Source: Bythopirellula goksoeyrii (lineage in GTDB: Bacteria; Planctomycetota; Planctomycetia; Pirellulales; Lacipirellulaceae). From it: a stretch of 64,000 nucleotides of DNA. Under the pieces are notes generated by a model. It was not told where the DNA came from. It saw nothing but the letters and a program-made list of their open reading frames with translations, and made no database searches. Shown here piece after piece: positions 44,337 to 53,336 of the stretch; the first letter of the stretch is position 1, and each line of letters begins with the position of its first letter. The translations under genes were made by a program, and so were the position numbers. The DNA lies in assembly GCF_008065115.1 (NCBI RefSeq), contig NZ_CP042913.1, positions 9,211-73,210 on the forward strand. The letters are read 5' to 3'.

Positions 44337-46256
44337 ATGTCCCCGAGTGAAAAAATTCCCTGTCAAGTATTTCGCCTTGCCCGCGAGGCGAGCTGTCATG
44401 TCGCCTCCCAAATTGCAGCACTTATTCGTAAGCGAAGCGACGAGAACAAGGCTTGCGTGCTGGGTCTAGCCACCGGTAGCACCCCAGTGAGCGTTTACAA
44501 GGAACTTGTACGTTTGCATCGGGATGAAGGGCTCTCCTTCAAAAATGTGGTGACTTTCAATCTCGATGAGTATTTTCCCATGCAATCCAATGAACTGCAG
44601 AGCTATGTGCGGTTCATGAATGAGCATTTGTTTGATCACATCGACATCGATCCGGCCAATGTCCATATACCTGATGGCACGCTTGCCGAAGCCGATGTCC
44701 CCGCTTTCTGCCAGCGATACGAGGAGCAGATCGTCGAGGCCGGTGGCATCGACATACAGATTCTGGGAATCGGTCGCACGGGACACATTGGCTTCAACGA
44801 ACCTGGCTCGGGGCCCAATAGTCGCACTCGTATGATTACACTTGATCGCCTCACGCGGAACGACGCAGCAAGCGACTTCTTTGGTGAGGAGTATGTTCCT
44901 CGTCGCGCGATCACCATGGGTGTTGGCACGATTTCCGATGCAACGCAGATCTATCTTCTGGCATTTGGGGAAGGGAAGGCTCCGGTCGTCGCTCAATCGG
45001 TTGAAGGCCCGATCACTCCAAACATCCCAGCGACCTACTTACAGGAACACCCAGATGCTCGATTCATACTCGATGAAGCTGCAGCAGAGCAATTGACTCG
45101 CCTTCGATCTCCTTGGGTATTGGGGTCTGTAGATTGGGATGACGCTACCATCCGCAAGGCTGTTATTTGGTTGGCAACTCGCCTTGAGAAACCTATCCTC
45201 AAGCTGACTGAAGAAGACTACAACGAAGAGAGTCTGCAGGATTTATTGGCAACAGTGGGCTCTGCCTATGAAATCAATCTGCGTGTGTTCCGGTACTTGC
45301 AATCAACCATCACTGGTTGGCCTGCTGGTAAACCTGAAAAGGCCAGGCAGCCTGGCGACCGCCGACAATCCTACGATGATGTGTTCCCGAAGCGGGTGTT
45401 GATTTTTTCACCACATCCCGATGATGACGTGATATCGATGGGGGGCACCCTGATTCGCCTGGCTGACCAGGGGCATGAAGTACACGTTGCCTATCAAACG
45501 TCTGGGAACATTGCCGTGTTCGATGACGATGCAATTCGATTTGCCGAGTTCGCCGCTGAATTCAATCGGCATTTTGACATCGACGCTGAGCGGGTGGACA
45601 GCTTGGAAAAGCATGTCGAACAATTCCTCAAGCACAAGGTGGCTGGTCAGGTTGACAGTGCCGAGGTGCAGTCGATCAAAGGACTGATTCGCCGCGGCGA
45701 GGCTCGCGCTGCCACTCGCTCCTCGGGGGTGCCTGCTGAGCGATTGCATTTTCTCGACATGCCGTTCTACGAAACAGGTCGGGTTCGCAAGAAACCGCTC
45801 AGCGACGAAGACATCGCGATCACGGTCGATCTTCTGGAGAGCATTAAGCCTCACCAGATTTATGCGGCAGGTGATCTATCTGATCCCCACGGCACTCACC
45901 GCACGTGCCTGAGCGCCGTTTTTCAGGCCTGTAATCGCGTGAAGGATCAGGATTGGTACGAGAGGTGTGTTGTTTGGCTTTATCGTGGAGCCTGGCAGGA
46001 ATGGAACCCACATCAAATAGAGATGGCCGTTCCCCTGAGCCCTCGCGAATTGATGCGCAAACGGACTGCAGTTTTCAAGCATCAGTCTCAAAAAGATCGG
46101 GCGCTGTTTCCCGGCGCTGATCCCCGTGAGTTTTGGCAGCGAGCCGAGGACCGCAATCGTGCGACGGCTAAATTCTATGATGCACTGGGCCTTGCCGAGT
46201 ATGAAGCAATTGAAGGCTTTGTCTGCTGGAATGGCGATGCGGAAGGGATTCTTTAA
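44337..46256 (+). CDS. Glucosamine-6-phosphate deaminase fused to PIG-L (LmbE) deacetylase-like domain
   Basis: 639 residues from the ATG at 44337 (GAGAG upstream). The N-terminal NagB domain (about 20-270) has LGLATGSTPVSVYKE, TFNLDEYFPM and GIGRTGHIGFNEPGS. The C-terminal PIG-L/LmbE domain (about 350-610) has the zinc motif FSPHPDDDVISMGG and DPHGTHR. Deamination of GlcN6P to Fru6P is expected. The PIG-L half may remove an acetyl group from a related N-acetyl sugar, which would join two steps of amino-sugar breakdown. This fusion architecture is known in Bacteroidetes and planctomycetes. It follows the oxidoreductase gene by about 110 bases. Confidence 0.88.
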   Translation: MSPSEKIPCQVFRLAREASCHVASQIAALIRKRSDENKACVLGLATGSTPVSVYKELVRLHRDEGLSFKNVVTFNLDEYFPMQSNELQSYVRFMNEHLFDHIDIDPANVHIPDGTLAEADVPAFCQRYEEQIVEAGGIDIQILGIGRTGHIGFNEPGSGPNSRTRMITLDRLTRNDAASDFFGEEYVPRRAITMGVGTISDATQIYLLAFGEGKAPVVAQSVEGPITPNIPATYLQEHPDARFILDEAAAEQLTRLRSPWVLGSVDWDDATIRKAVIWLATRLEKPILKLTEEDYNEESLQDLLATVGSAYEINLRVFRYLQSTITGWPAGKPEKARQPGDRRQSYDDVFPKRVLIFSPHPDDDVISMGGTLIRLADQGHEVHVAYQTSGNIAVFDDDAIRFAEFAAEFNRHFDIDAERVDSLEKHVEQFLKHKVAGQVDSAEVQSIKGLIRRGEARAATRSSGVPAERLHFLDMPFYETGRVRKKPLSDEDIAITVDLLESIKPHQIYAAGDLSDPHGTHRTCLSAVFQACNRVKDQDWYERCVVWLYRGAWQEWNPHQIEMAVPLSPRELMRKRTAVFKHQSQKDRALFPGADPREFWQRAEDRNRATAKFYDALGLAEYEAIEGFVCWNGDAEGIL

Positions 46257-46275
46257 ATCACAGGCTGCCTAGTAG

Positions 46276-47241
46276 ATGCTCATTCCATGTGGCCTTATTG
46301 TTTTGGGCGTCGTATTCCTCGTACTGGGGGGCGAAACGATACTGCGCGGCGCAGTCGGCTTGGCGACACTGTTGCGGCTCTCTCCGGCTGTAATCGGACT
46401 CACGGTTGTCGCAGCAGGAACTTCAGTTCCTGAACTCGCCGTCAGTGCGATGGCTTCTTATCAAGGCAGCGCCGAAATTGCCGTGGCAAATGTGATAGGC
46501 TCGAATATCTTCAATATCACGGTCATCCTGGGGCTCTGTGCCGTGTTTCGTCCCATCGCCGTTGTGGGTAACACAATCAAGCTGGAGTATCCTGTGCTCT
46601 TGCTGGTCACGTTTCTGGGAGTTGTCCTGGAGCACGACGGCGAGATCGGACGGCTGGATGGCATGTTGTTCATTGCCTTCTATGTAGGCTTCACGACTTA
46701 TTTGGTACGACTGGTTCGGCGCCAGGTTTCGGCAGAAGAAGCCGCGGAATTAAAAGCGGAAGTTGCCGAGTTAACCCCTGCAACCGAGCGGCCAAGTCCT
46801 TGGGTTTGCCTCGGTCTATTGACCGCAGGGGTGACCTTCTTGGGGCTGGGCGCGAATGTGACCGTGGAGGGCGCCGTGCAGCTTGCCCGCCTGTTGGGCT
46901 GGTCCGAGCGCGTCATCGGCTTGACCATCGTCTCCGCCGGCACGGGATTGCCGGAGGTCGTGGCTTCCCTGATATCCAGTATCCGTGGCAGAAGCGACGT
47001 CGCGGTAGGAAATGTCATCGGCTCGAATCTGTTTAACATCTTGGGCGTTTTGGGAATCAGTTCAATGTTAGCGCCGCTACCGGTCGATCCTCAATTGATT
47101 GCTACCGATGCCTGGTGGATGCTGGGGATCACGCTCCTGTTGTTTCCCATGCTCTGGTCCGGTCGTCAAATCATCCGGGCCGAAGGGCTTCTCTTGCTGG
47201 TGGTCTATTGCGTTTATGTTGGGCGACTGTTGATTAATTAA
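46276..47241 (+). CDS. Calcium/sodium antiporter-like CaCA family protein
   Basis: 321 residues with about ten membrane helices in two inverted halves. Both alpha repeats are visible: VVAAGTSVPELAVS (with VANVIGSNIFNI) and IVSAGTGLPEVVAS (with VGNVIGSNLFNI), the ion-binding signatures of YrbG-type K+-independent exchangers. A charged cytoplasmic loop AEEAAELKAEVAEL separates the halves. It starts 20 bases after the NagB-PIG-L stop, so it is likely co-transcribed, but a functional link is not obvious. Confidence 0.9.
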   Translation: MLIPCGLIVLGVVFLVLGGETILRGAVGLATLLRLSPAVIGLTVVAAGTSVPELAVSAMASYQGSAEIAVANVIGSNIFNITVILGLCAVFRPIAVVGNTIKLEYPVLLLVTFLGVVLEHDGEIGRLDGMLFIAFYVGFTTYLVRLVRRQVSAEEAAELKAEVAELTPATERPSPWVCLGLLTAGVTFLGLGANVTVEGAVQLARLLGWSERVIGLTIVSAGTGLPEVVASLISSIRGRSDVAVGNVIGSNLFNILGVLGISSMLAPLPVDPQLIATDAWWMLGITLLLFPMLWSGRQIIRAEGLLLLVVYCVYVGRLLIN

Positions 47242-47307
47242 GAAGGTGTCTTTCTGCACGCCTCCATTGCACTGGTCTTGAAGCTTCTGCATCTGTTCAG
47301 CCAATTA

Positions 47308-47387
47308 GTAGCCGGATTCGCAAGAATTCGGATCGGAGACTTCCCAAACTTTCATTCTCTCGTCTGAATTCTTGCGAATCCTGCTAC
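47308..47387. repeat. 80-base inverted repeat with 25-base arms
   Basis: Left arm GTAGCCGGATTCGCAAGAAT then TCGGA (47308-47332); right arm TCTGAATTCTTGCGAATCCT then GCTAC (47363-47387). The arms match on opposite strands except at two positions, with a loop of 30 bases. It sits between two convergent genes and could be a REPIN/MITE-like element or a bidirectional terminator. No T tract follows. 47388-47593 has no gene. Confidence 0.85.
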
Positions 47388-47593
47388 ATTTGGAGTCCAG
47401 AGCAAAGGAACCTCGCCGTGAGCTTTGGAAGATTCAATCAAGACAACTCTGGCTGTTTCGTTTTTCGCGGCCGTTTGGCACTCGGTTGTGTTTCCGGCAA
47501 GCTCCGCGACTAGCGCCGTTCATTCACGCCGAACGCAGGTTTAACCTGGGCTGTTGGTACCCCTGGACGACGCTTCCTGTGTCATTTAGCATT

Positions 47594-47857
47594 CTAGCGT
47601 TGCTCAAGAGCCTTTCCGCCGACCACCCCGAAGGCAAACGCCAAAAACAATAATCCGAAAGCAATCACGTTCCCAGGCCAGAGTGGTAAGCCAATCCAAA
47701 CTCCCTCCTTTAAGCCAAGACGGAGGAGCAATTCGACCCACCCCCCAACGAAAACAAGAGCGAATATACCCGCAAGCATCAACGGATAAGTCCACTGCCG
47801 ATGGAAAAACACCTGATGAGCATACCTCGGAGTGGTAGCGAAGTTCGTAGAACTCAC
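47594..47857 (-). CDS. Small two-helix membrane protein of unknown function
   Basis: 87 residues, GTG start at 47857 with AAGG upstream. Two membrane helices, LMLAGIFALVFVGGWVELLL and IAFGLLFLAFAFGVVGG. No family recognised. It is 77 bases downstream of the serine protease gene on the same strand. Confidence 0.6.
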   Translation of the reverse strand: MSSTNFATTPRYAHQVFFHRQWTYPLMLAGIFALVFVGGWVELLLRLGLKEGVWIGLPLWPGNVIAFGLLFLAFAFGVVGGKALEQR

Positions 47858-47934
47858 ATGGCCTTACCTGGGGTTTAGTTTCAATACTTCCAGGGACTCC
47901 AGAGCCAATTCTGCACTTTGAGCAACTGAAGGTT

Positions 47935-49110
47935 TTATCCTGCCGCTTTGAGCACCATGACGGCCAAGGCAACGATTCCGACCGCGGCTAGAGCGGTTTT
48001 TACTTGTTCAAATAAGGGTTGTTTGGCTGTGAAGTGTGATTTGTTTCTTTGAGGTGATGCGACTTCGGCATCGACTATCTCGTCGTGGGGCTGTTCTTCC
48101 AGTTCGTCGAACGTTGGCGGGGAAAGAGTGTTTGCATTATGTGATGCCTTGCTTTGATCTGGATTTTCTGCTCGCAGGTCGGCCAACTGGGCCTCGCTTG
48201 ATTGCCATTCGTCCTCGAAGGAAGCCTGCGTTGAGTCACTAGTACGAGGTGCTAATGAGCGAGCATCCTCTTTTGCTGATCCCTGCACGATAGCGTTTTC
48301 CGCTTGTCTACCGATATTGGGTGCTAACGTCGCTAAGAATGACTCGACGCGTCCTCCAAAACTTCCCAGCGTGGTTCCCTGGCCGGCGCCGAATAAAACA
48401 CCAGCCAACTCTCCTCGATCGTTGAAAATGGGACCACCCGAGTCACCTTGCCGCGCTTCGACGTCAAGCTCGACCATCTGCTGCGGGAGGTTGACGTTTG
48501 GGGAATAGTATTGTGTACAGCGGCCGGTAACGGAACGATAAATGCCGGGTCCATAGCCGCAAATCGTCAAGAGATCGCCAGGCTGGGGTGCCTTGTCAGC
48601 AATCTTTACAGGTTCAACTTGTGGGTGCCAAATCACCAAGGCCGCCAAATCCCAATCGGGATCGACTTTGAGCGAACGGGCCTTGGAAGTCACCCCATTG
48701 GGGAAAATCACCTCGATTGGACCTTTGGCGTCGCGGACCACATGCCAGTTAGTAATCACAAGCCCGAATTCTTCGCGGACATCGATTAAGGTGCCACTGC
48801 CGAAAGATGTCGCTTCACCCTCAGGAACCACCACCCGCACCACTGCCGGGTGGGGCTTGGCAGATTGGGTTGGCATTGCGGAAGGGGAGGGGAGGGTACC
48901 CAAGGGAACTGTATTTAAGGCGGGTTGCTGCTGCACGTCAGACAGTCTTGACCCAATTTCTTCTTGCCAGATGCGGGCAAAATTGGCCGACGAGAAATCA
49001 GCCAATGCCTGCAAGGGGAGCGCGAAGTGCGCACAAAGGATGGTGCCCGCTATCGCGATTCGATAGCGGGCACATACTCTCCAGAACTCACTTACTTGAT
49101 GTAACATCAC
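47935..49110 (-). CDS. Exported trypsin-like serine protease
   Basis: 391 residues. A signal peptide (about 12-37, ending LPLQALA) leads to a trypsin-fold domain (about 85-275) with the full triad: H123 in TNWHVV, D154 in PDWDLAALV and S224 in RQGDSGGPIF. There is no PDZ domain, unlike HtrA. An acidic linker of about 90 residues follows and a C-terminal membrane helix AVGIVALAVMVL (about 375-386) would tether it, so the protease faces outward. It may process exported proteins. Two short genes lie just upstream on the same strand and may belong to its transcript. Confidence 0.88.
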   Translation of the reverse strand: MMLHQVSEFWRVCARYRIAIAGTILCAHFALPLQALADFSSANFARIWQEEIGSRLSDVQQQPALNTVPLGTLPSPSAMPTQSAKPHPAVVRVVVPEGEATSFGSGTLIDVREEFGLVITNWHVVRDAKGPIEVIFPNGVTSKARSLKVDPDWDLAALVIWHPQVEPVKIADKAPQPGDLLTICGYGPGIYRSVTGRCTQYYSPNVNLPQQMVELDVEARQGDSGGPIFNDRGELAGVLFGAGQGTTLGSFGGRVESFLATLAPNIGRQAENAIVQGSAKEDARSLAPRTSDSTQASFEDEWQSSEAQLADLRAENPDQSKASHNANTLSPPTFDELEEQPHDEIVDAEVASPQRNKSHFTAKQPLFEQVKTALAAVGIVALAVMVLKAAG

Positions 49111-49119
49111 AGAGGTTTA

Positions 49120-49308
49120 TCAAACCTTAGGGGCTGGAGGTGGTGTCCGGCGACTTCTTTCATTGTTGAGTATCATTTGTAGCAGCCGACTGCGAAGCTG
49201 AATGGCTTCCTCGTTTGGTTTGAGGTAGCCGGTAGGCTTTACAGCGGATGAAATCGCCACTTCTTCTCGTTCTCTTCGACTGACCGACACAAGGGGCAGT
49301 TCATTCAT
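49120..49308 (-). CDS. Small soluble protein upstream of the protease gene
   Basis: 62 residues, ATG with GAGGAA eight bases upstream. No family recognised. The N-terminus is PLVSVSRREREEVAIS and the middle PNEEAIQLRSRLLQMIL is probably one helix. It ends nine bases before the protease gene start and begins 14 bases after the gene at 49323, so three genes are tightly packed. Confidence 0.62.
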   Translation of the reverse strand: MNELPLVSVSRREREEVAISSAVKPTGYLKPNEEAIQLRSRLLQMILNNERSRRTPPPAPKV

Positions 49309-49322
49309 GGTCTGTTCCTCCC

Positions 49323-49562
49323 TTAGGCCGCAATGGGTCGACCACCCCGAAGCTCTTCATCGCGTCGAGGAAAATCCTGGCCATCGTTGTAGAGGGCTTT
49401 AAGCCTCCGCAACTCTGCACGCAGGGCATTCTCTGCCAGTTGGGTCAATGTCAGTCGTGCGGGGTAACCGGCCAGATGGACCGCCGCATCGCGTGCCTCG
49501 TTCAACACGTCAAGCGGAAGGTAAATCGTGGCCCGTACTTTTGGGTTTAGTCCATGTTGCAT
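49323..49562 (-). CDS. Ribbon-helix-helix-like small protein
   Basis: 79 residues. The beginning, VRATIYLPLDVLNEARDAAV, followed by LTLTQLAENALRAEL, is the strand-helix-helix outline of CopG/Arc-type DNA-binding proteins. It may autoregulate the small operon with the 62-residue protein and the serine protease, or be a remnant antitoxin. No operator was identified. Confidence 0.6.
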   Translation of the reverse strand: MQHGLNPKVRATIYLPLDVLNEARDAAVHLAGYPARLTLTQLAENALRAELRRLKALYNDGQDFPRRDEELRGGRPIAA

Positions 49563-49810
49563 GCTCTCGTTCCCTGCTGCGAGTACCTAGCGTGGGGTTT
49601 CGCTCCTTGCGAAACACTGTGTCCCTGGTGCATTCATCGGACGTTGGTGACCATTACTTCAAACGTCAGACGTTTGGCCGCAGGGATTGGCTAAGAGGCA
49701 CGCGAGTTAATTGTGGCACAAAAAGAAGAATCGCTAATATTTGACTCACGCTCAGCCGGAGAGTCACGCCCTACGAGATAGAGAAATCTCGGACAGCGTG
49801 GCGGGGCCGG

Positions 49811-51358
49811 CTAAGGAGCGGTTTCGTTTTCTACAATCGCTAAGAGCAGACCATCAGTTGTGTACTCTCCCGCGACGACACCTGCTGGATAACCCGCCTC
49901 GCTGAGTACCTCGGCGGTCAGGGGGCTGATCGCAGCGAGCTTTGCCTTGCGCAATTCATCGCCAAACATTTGCACCAGCGACCGAGCAATGGCCGAACTG
50001 GTAACTGTGATCCAATCGATCTTCCCTGCACGCAGATTATTAAGAATGTGGTTAGACGGCTCTAGGACATTGTTGCTCTGGTAAACGACTACCTGAGATA
50101 CATCGGTTCCAGCGGCAGTCAACAACTCAGCAAGTACCTCGCGGCCTCGGCTTGCCCTCAGCAGCAGCACTCGCTTGCCTTTTGATAACGGGGCAAGCTC
50201 TTGGGCGAGTGCTTCAGCGCGATACTCGCTTGGCTGCAAGTCGGCATGCAGGCAATATTCTTTGAGTGCCGCAGCAGTCGCAGGGCCGATTGTGGCGAAC
50301 TGGCAACCTGCTAGGTGCCGTAGATCACGACCGGTTGCCAACATTCGATCGAAGAAATACTTCACCCCATTGGCGCTGGAAAACACGAGCCAATCGAACG
50401 AAGCGAGGTTTTCGATCGCTTGATCGACCAATCCCCACTCCGAAGGAGGTTCAATTTGGATTGCCGGCTGACATGAAACAATCGCACCCTTTTCGTGCAG
50501 TTTCACCGTAAGATCGCTCGCTTGATGCTTGGGCCTCGTGACCAACACGGTTTTCCCGAACAACGGACGATCCAGTTGCTGTTGTGCGATCGAGAACCAG
50601 GGGTTGCCGCTTGCAGCGGCAACCACATCTCCCACGATGATAATTGCAGGGGGTCGCAGCTTATGTTTACTCAAGAAGGTGCCTAGCTCTCCCAGGGTCG
50701 TTCTCAAAACTTGCTGGTCGGCAAAACTACAGTGACGCACGACCGCTGCCGGAGTTGATTCAGCCTTGCCGTGGTCGATGAGCCTTCTTGACCAATCACC
50801 GGCAGTAGTTACTCCCATGTAGAAAACCAAAGTCCCTGGAAATTTGGCGAGGCTGCTGAGGTCAATCGCATTCCCCGCTTTCCCCTCGCGCTCCTGGCCG
50901 GTGACGAGCGCAACGCAGGAAGCGACGTCACGATGGGTAAGTGGTATCCCGGAATAGCTGCCAGCCGCCAGACCAGAGGTCACACCTGGCACCACTTCAT
51001 AGGAAAGGCCAGCCTGTTCGAGGGCAGCGATTTCTTCGACCGTGCGACCAAAGATTGCTGGATCGCCTCCCTTGAGCCGGACCACCATTTTGCCCGCGCT
51101 GGCCGCCGCCACCATCTGTTGGTTGATTTCCTCCTGGGTCAGGATGCGTCCCTCGCCGTGGCGACCGAGGCAGATGAGATCTCTCTGTCCTAGATTTTCG
51201 CCGAGGAGGCCGGCATGATTGAGTACCACTGGATCTACGAGATAATCATAAAAAACCACGTCTGCCCGCTGCAGGAGGCGGAATCCACGCAGAGTAATGA
51301 GCGATGGATCGCCGGGGCCCGCTCCCACAAGGTACACTTTGCCAGATTCATTGGTCAT
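49811..51358 (-). CDS. Uroporphyrinogen-III methyltransferase/synthase fusion (CobA-HemD)
   Basis: 515 residues from the ATG at 51358 (AAGGTG upstream). N-terminal SUMT domain (about 1-245) with GAGPGDPSLITLRG, LKGGDPAIFGR and the SAM-dependent methyltransferase core, converting uroporphyrinogen III to precorrin-2. C-terminal HemD domain (about 260-510) cyclises hydroxymethylbilane to uroporphyrinogen III; it shows ERAEALAQEL-like YRAEALAQELAP and VTSSAIARSLVQMFG. This bifunctional form channels tetrapyrrole to siroheme or B12. It faces away from the TPR gene across 64 bases. Confidence 0.9.
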   Translation of the reverse strand: MTNESGKVYLVGAGPGDPSLITLRGFRLLQRADVVFYDYLVDPVVLNHAGLLGENLGQRDLICLGRHGEGRILTQEEINQQMVAAASAGKMVVRLKGGDPAIFGRTVEEIAALEQAGLSYEVVPGVTSGLAAGSYSGIPLTHRDVASCVALVTGQEREGKAGNAIDLSSLAKFPGTLVFYMGVTTAGDWSRRLIDHGKAESTPAAVVRHCSFADQQVLRTTLGELGTFLSKHKLRPPAIIIVGDVVAAASGNPWFSIAQQQLDRPLFGKTVLVTRPKHQASDLTVKLHEKGAIVSCQPAIQIEPPSEWGLVDQAIENLASFDWLVFSSANGVKYFFDRMLATGRDLRHLAGCQFATIGPATAAALKEYCLHADLQPSEYRAEALAQELAPLSKGKRVLLLRASRGREVLAELLTAAGTDVSQVVVYQSNNVLEPSNHILNNLRAGKIDWITVTSSAIARSLVQMFGDELRKAKLAAISPLTAEVLSEAGYPAGVVAGEYTTDGLLLAIVENETAP

Positions 51359-51422
51359 CGGTTCAGCACCTTTGGGTCGCTGCGGGGTTACGGTGGATAG
51401 CGCGAAACAACATGATAGAATA

Positions 51423-52898
51423 ATGGCCATGGAACCTGAACAACAAGCCGCCACGTCGAAACCGCTCCATGGCATGACGCCCCTGAGCCCTGCCTCACGG
51501 CAACGTTTGCAGAAGGTTTTTGAGCATGGGCAGCGTTGCGCTGAGAAAAACGACTATGACTATGCCACGCAGCTGTTCTCACAATGTGTCGTCGAAGATC
51601 CGGGAAATATTGTCTATTTGCAGAGCTTTTTCGCCAATCTGCAGAAAAAATATGGAAACAATAAGTCTGGTGCTCGGATGGCAGGCTTGAAGATCAAGAG
51701 CCCTCGCTCGACACTCTGTAAGGCCGCAGCCAAAGGGAAGTGGGCCGAGGCACTGCAAGCAGGTTGCACGGCACTTGCGATCAATCCATGGGATATCCCC
51801 ACGCTTCTTGCTATGGCTCAAGCTTGCGATGAACTGGGAATCGACGAATCCCAACTCACCTATTTGCGTTGGGCACTCGACACGAATCCGAAAGATATCA
51901 ATGTCAATCGTCAAGCGGCGATCACGCTTCAGCGGATGGGCCAATTCGATCAAGCAATCTCCTGTTGGCATCGAGTCGAACAGGCCAAGCCCCATGACGA
52001 AGAGGCTTTAAGGTCAATTTCGCGGCTCTCGGTCGAAAAAACGATTCATGAGGGTGGCTACGACCCTGACTTGCTGCGGCAGGATAATTCGGCGGATGGT
52101 GGGTCCCATTCCTCGGTTGCCAGCTATTCACGCCATTCAAAAGGCGAAGTCGAAGAGAAATCGCCTGAAGACCAACAACTTCCACCAGAAGAGCGATTTC
52201 GAAAAGAGATCGCGAAGGATCCGACGGACTTGCAAGCTTATTTCAAACTAGCGGATCTTCAGGTGCGCGAACGTCGGTACGACGAGGCTGAAAAGCTACT
52301 AGAACAAGCGATGCAGGTTTCAGGTGGTGGCGATCTCACTGTCCGCGAGCGAATGGAAAACGTGCTAATGCGACGCTCTCGCGAGCAACAGGCAATTGCC
52401 GAGAAGCAGTTCGAGGAAGATCCAACCGACGAAAATCGGCAACTTGCGATGCGCGTCAAAGCTCAGGCCAATCAACTCGAACTCGAGACTTATGCCGCTA
52501 AATCAGATCGCGATCCGGGCAATACTCGGCTCAAGTACGAATTGGCCGTGCGTCTGAAGCGTGCCGGCAAGCCCAAGGAGGCAATCCCCCATTTACAGGC
52601 AGCGCGGAGTGACCCCCAGCGTCGAGTTCAAGTTTTGTTGGAGCTGGGGGAGTGTTTTCAGAAAATTGAGCAGTACAAATTGGCTCTCGCGAGCTATGAG
52701 CAGGCCCTAGAGGCTTGCGACGAGCCAGATTCAGAAACTCGCCGATTGGCTCTCTATAGGGCAGGGGTTTTGGCCACAGGCATGAAGGAATTCGACCGGG
52801 CCGAAAGTCATTTGACCGAGCTGGCAGGGCTAGATTTTGCCTACCGCGATGTCTCTGACCGGCTAGACAAGATCAACAAATTGCGTAATAGTGGGTGA
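51423..52898 (+). CDS. TPR-repeat protein
   Basis: 491 residues from the ATG at 51423; a second ATG two codons later is also possible. Several tetratricopeptide-like helical pairs: about 75-200 (CTALAINPWDIPTLLAMAQA, LRWALDTNPKDINVNRQAAI) and a second group at 285-480 (YFKLADLQVRERRYDEAEKL, ALASYEQALEACDE). Acidic linkers lie between the groups. No signal peptide or membrane helix. Such proteins act as scaffolds, so no specific function is given. It is located upstream of rpsT, but there is a gap of about 60 bases. Confidence 0.85.
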   Translation: MAMEPEQQAATSKPLHGMTPLSPASRQRLQKVFEHGQRCAEKNDYDYATQLFSQCVVEDPGNIVYLQSFFANLQKKYGNNKSGARMAGLKIKSPRSTLCKAAAKGKWAEALQAGCTALAINPWDIPTLLAMAQACDELGIDESQLTYLRWALDTNPKDINVNRQAAITLQRMGQFDQAISCWHRVEQAKPHDEEALRSISRLSVEKTIHEGGYDPDLLRQDNSADGGSHSSVASYSRHSKGEVEEKSPEDQQLPPEERFRKEIAKDPTDLQAYFKLADLQVRERRYDEAEKLLEQAMQVSGGGDLTVRERMENVLMRRSREQQAIAEKQFEEDPTDENRQLAMRVKAQANQLELETYAAKSDRDPGNTRLKYELAVRLKRAGKPKEAIPHLQAARSDPQRRVQVLLELGECFQKIEQYKLALASYEQALEACDEPDSETRRLALYRAGVLATGMKEFDRAESHLTELAGLDFAYRDVSDRLDKINKLRNSG

Positions 52899-52957
52899 TT
52901 CGGGTTGGCCGAGGGTGGCCGATCTGGCTTCAGTACACCTGTTAAGTAACGAAAATA

Positions 52958-53230
52958 ATGCCAAATTCTGTCAGTGCCAAGAAACGTCTGCGTCAAAGCA
53001 AGGATCGCCGCCAGCGCAACCGCTCAGTCAAGTCTGCTCTGCGTGGTCAAATTCGCAAAGTTCGCGAAGCCATCGAGTCCGGCGATGTCGCCACAAGTGA
53101 ATCAGAATATGTGATCGCAACGAAGCGTCTCGATCAAGCGGCCGCTAAGAAGGTGATTCACGACAATCAGGCTGCCCGCATCAAGTCGCGTCTCTCCGCG
53201 GCAATCAAGAAGCTGAAGGCTGCGAAGTAG
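52958..53230 (+). CDS. rpsT: 30S ribosomal protein S20
   Basis: 90 residues, highly basic and helical, normal length for S20, which binds 16S rRNA early in 30S assembly. The start PNSVSAKKRLRQSKDRRQRN and the end HDNQAARIKSRLSAAIKKL are typical. ATG at 52958; no strong Shine-Dalgarno is visible, the upstream bases being AAATA-rich. Confidence 0.96.
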   Translation: MPNSVSAKKRLRQSKDRRQRNRSVKSALRGQIRKVREAIESGDVATSESEYVIATKRLDQAAAKKVIHDNQAARIKSRLSAAIKKLKAAK

Positions 53231-53336
53231 GCGTTCCCTCTGCAAGAGCCACTGGTGGAAGCCTGTGGTTTCTTCCGAATCAATGGACCGCGGGATTCCG
53301 CTGGCGGCTATAAAGGAATAAGAGGCGTGCTCGCTA

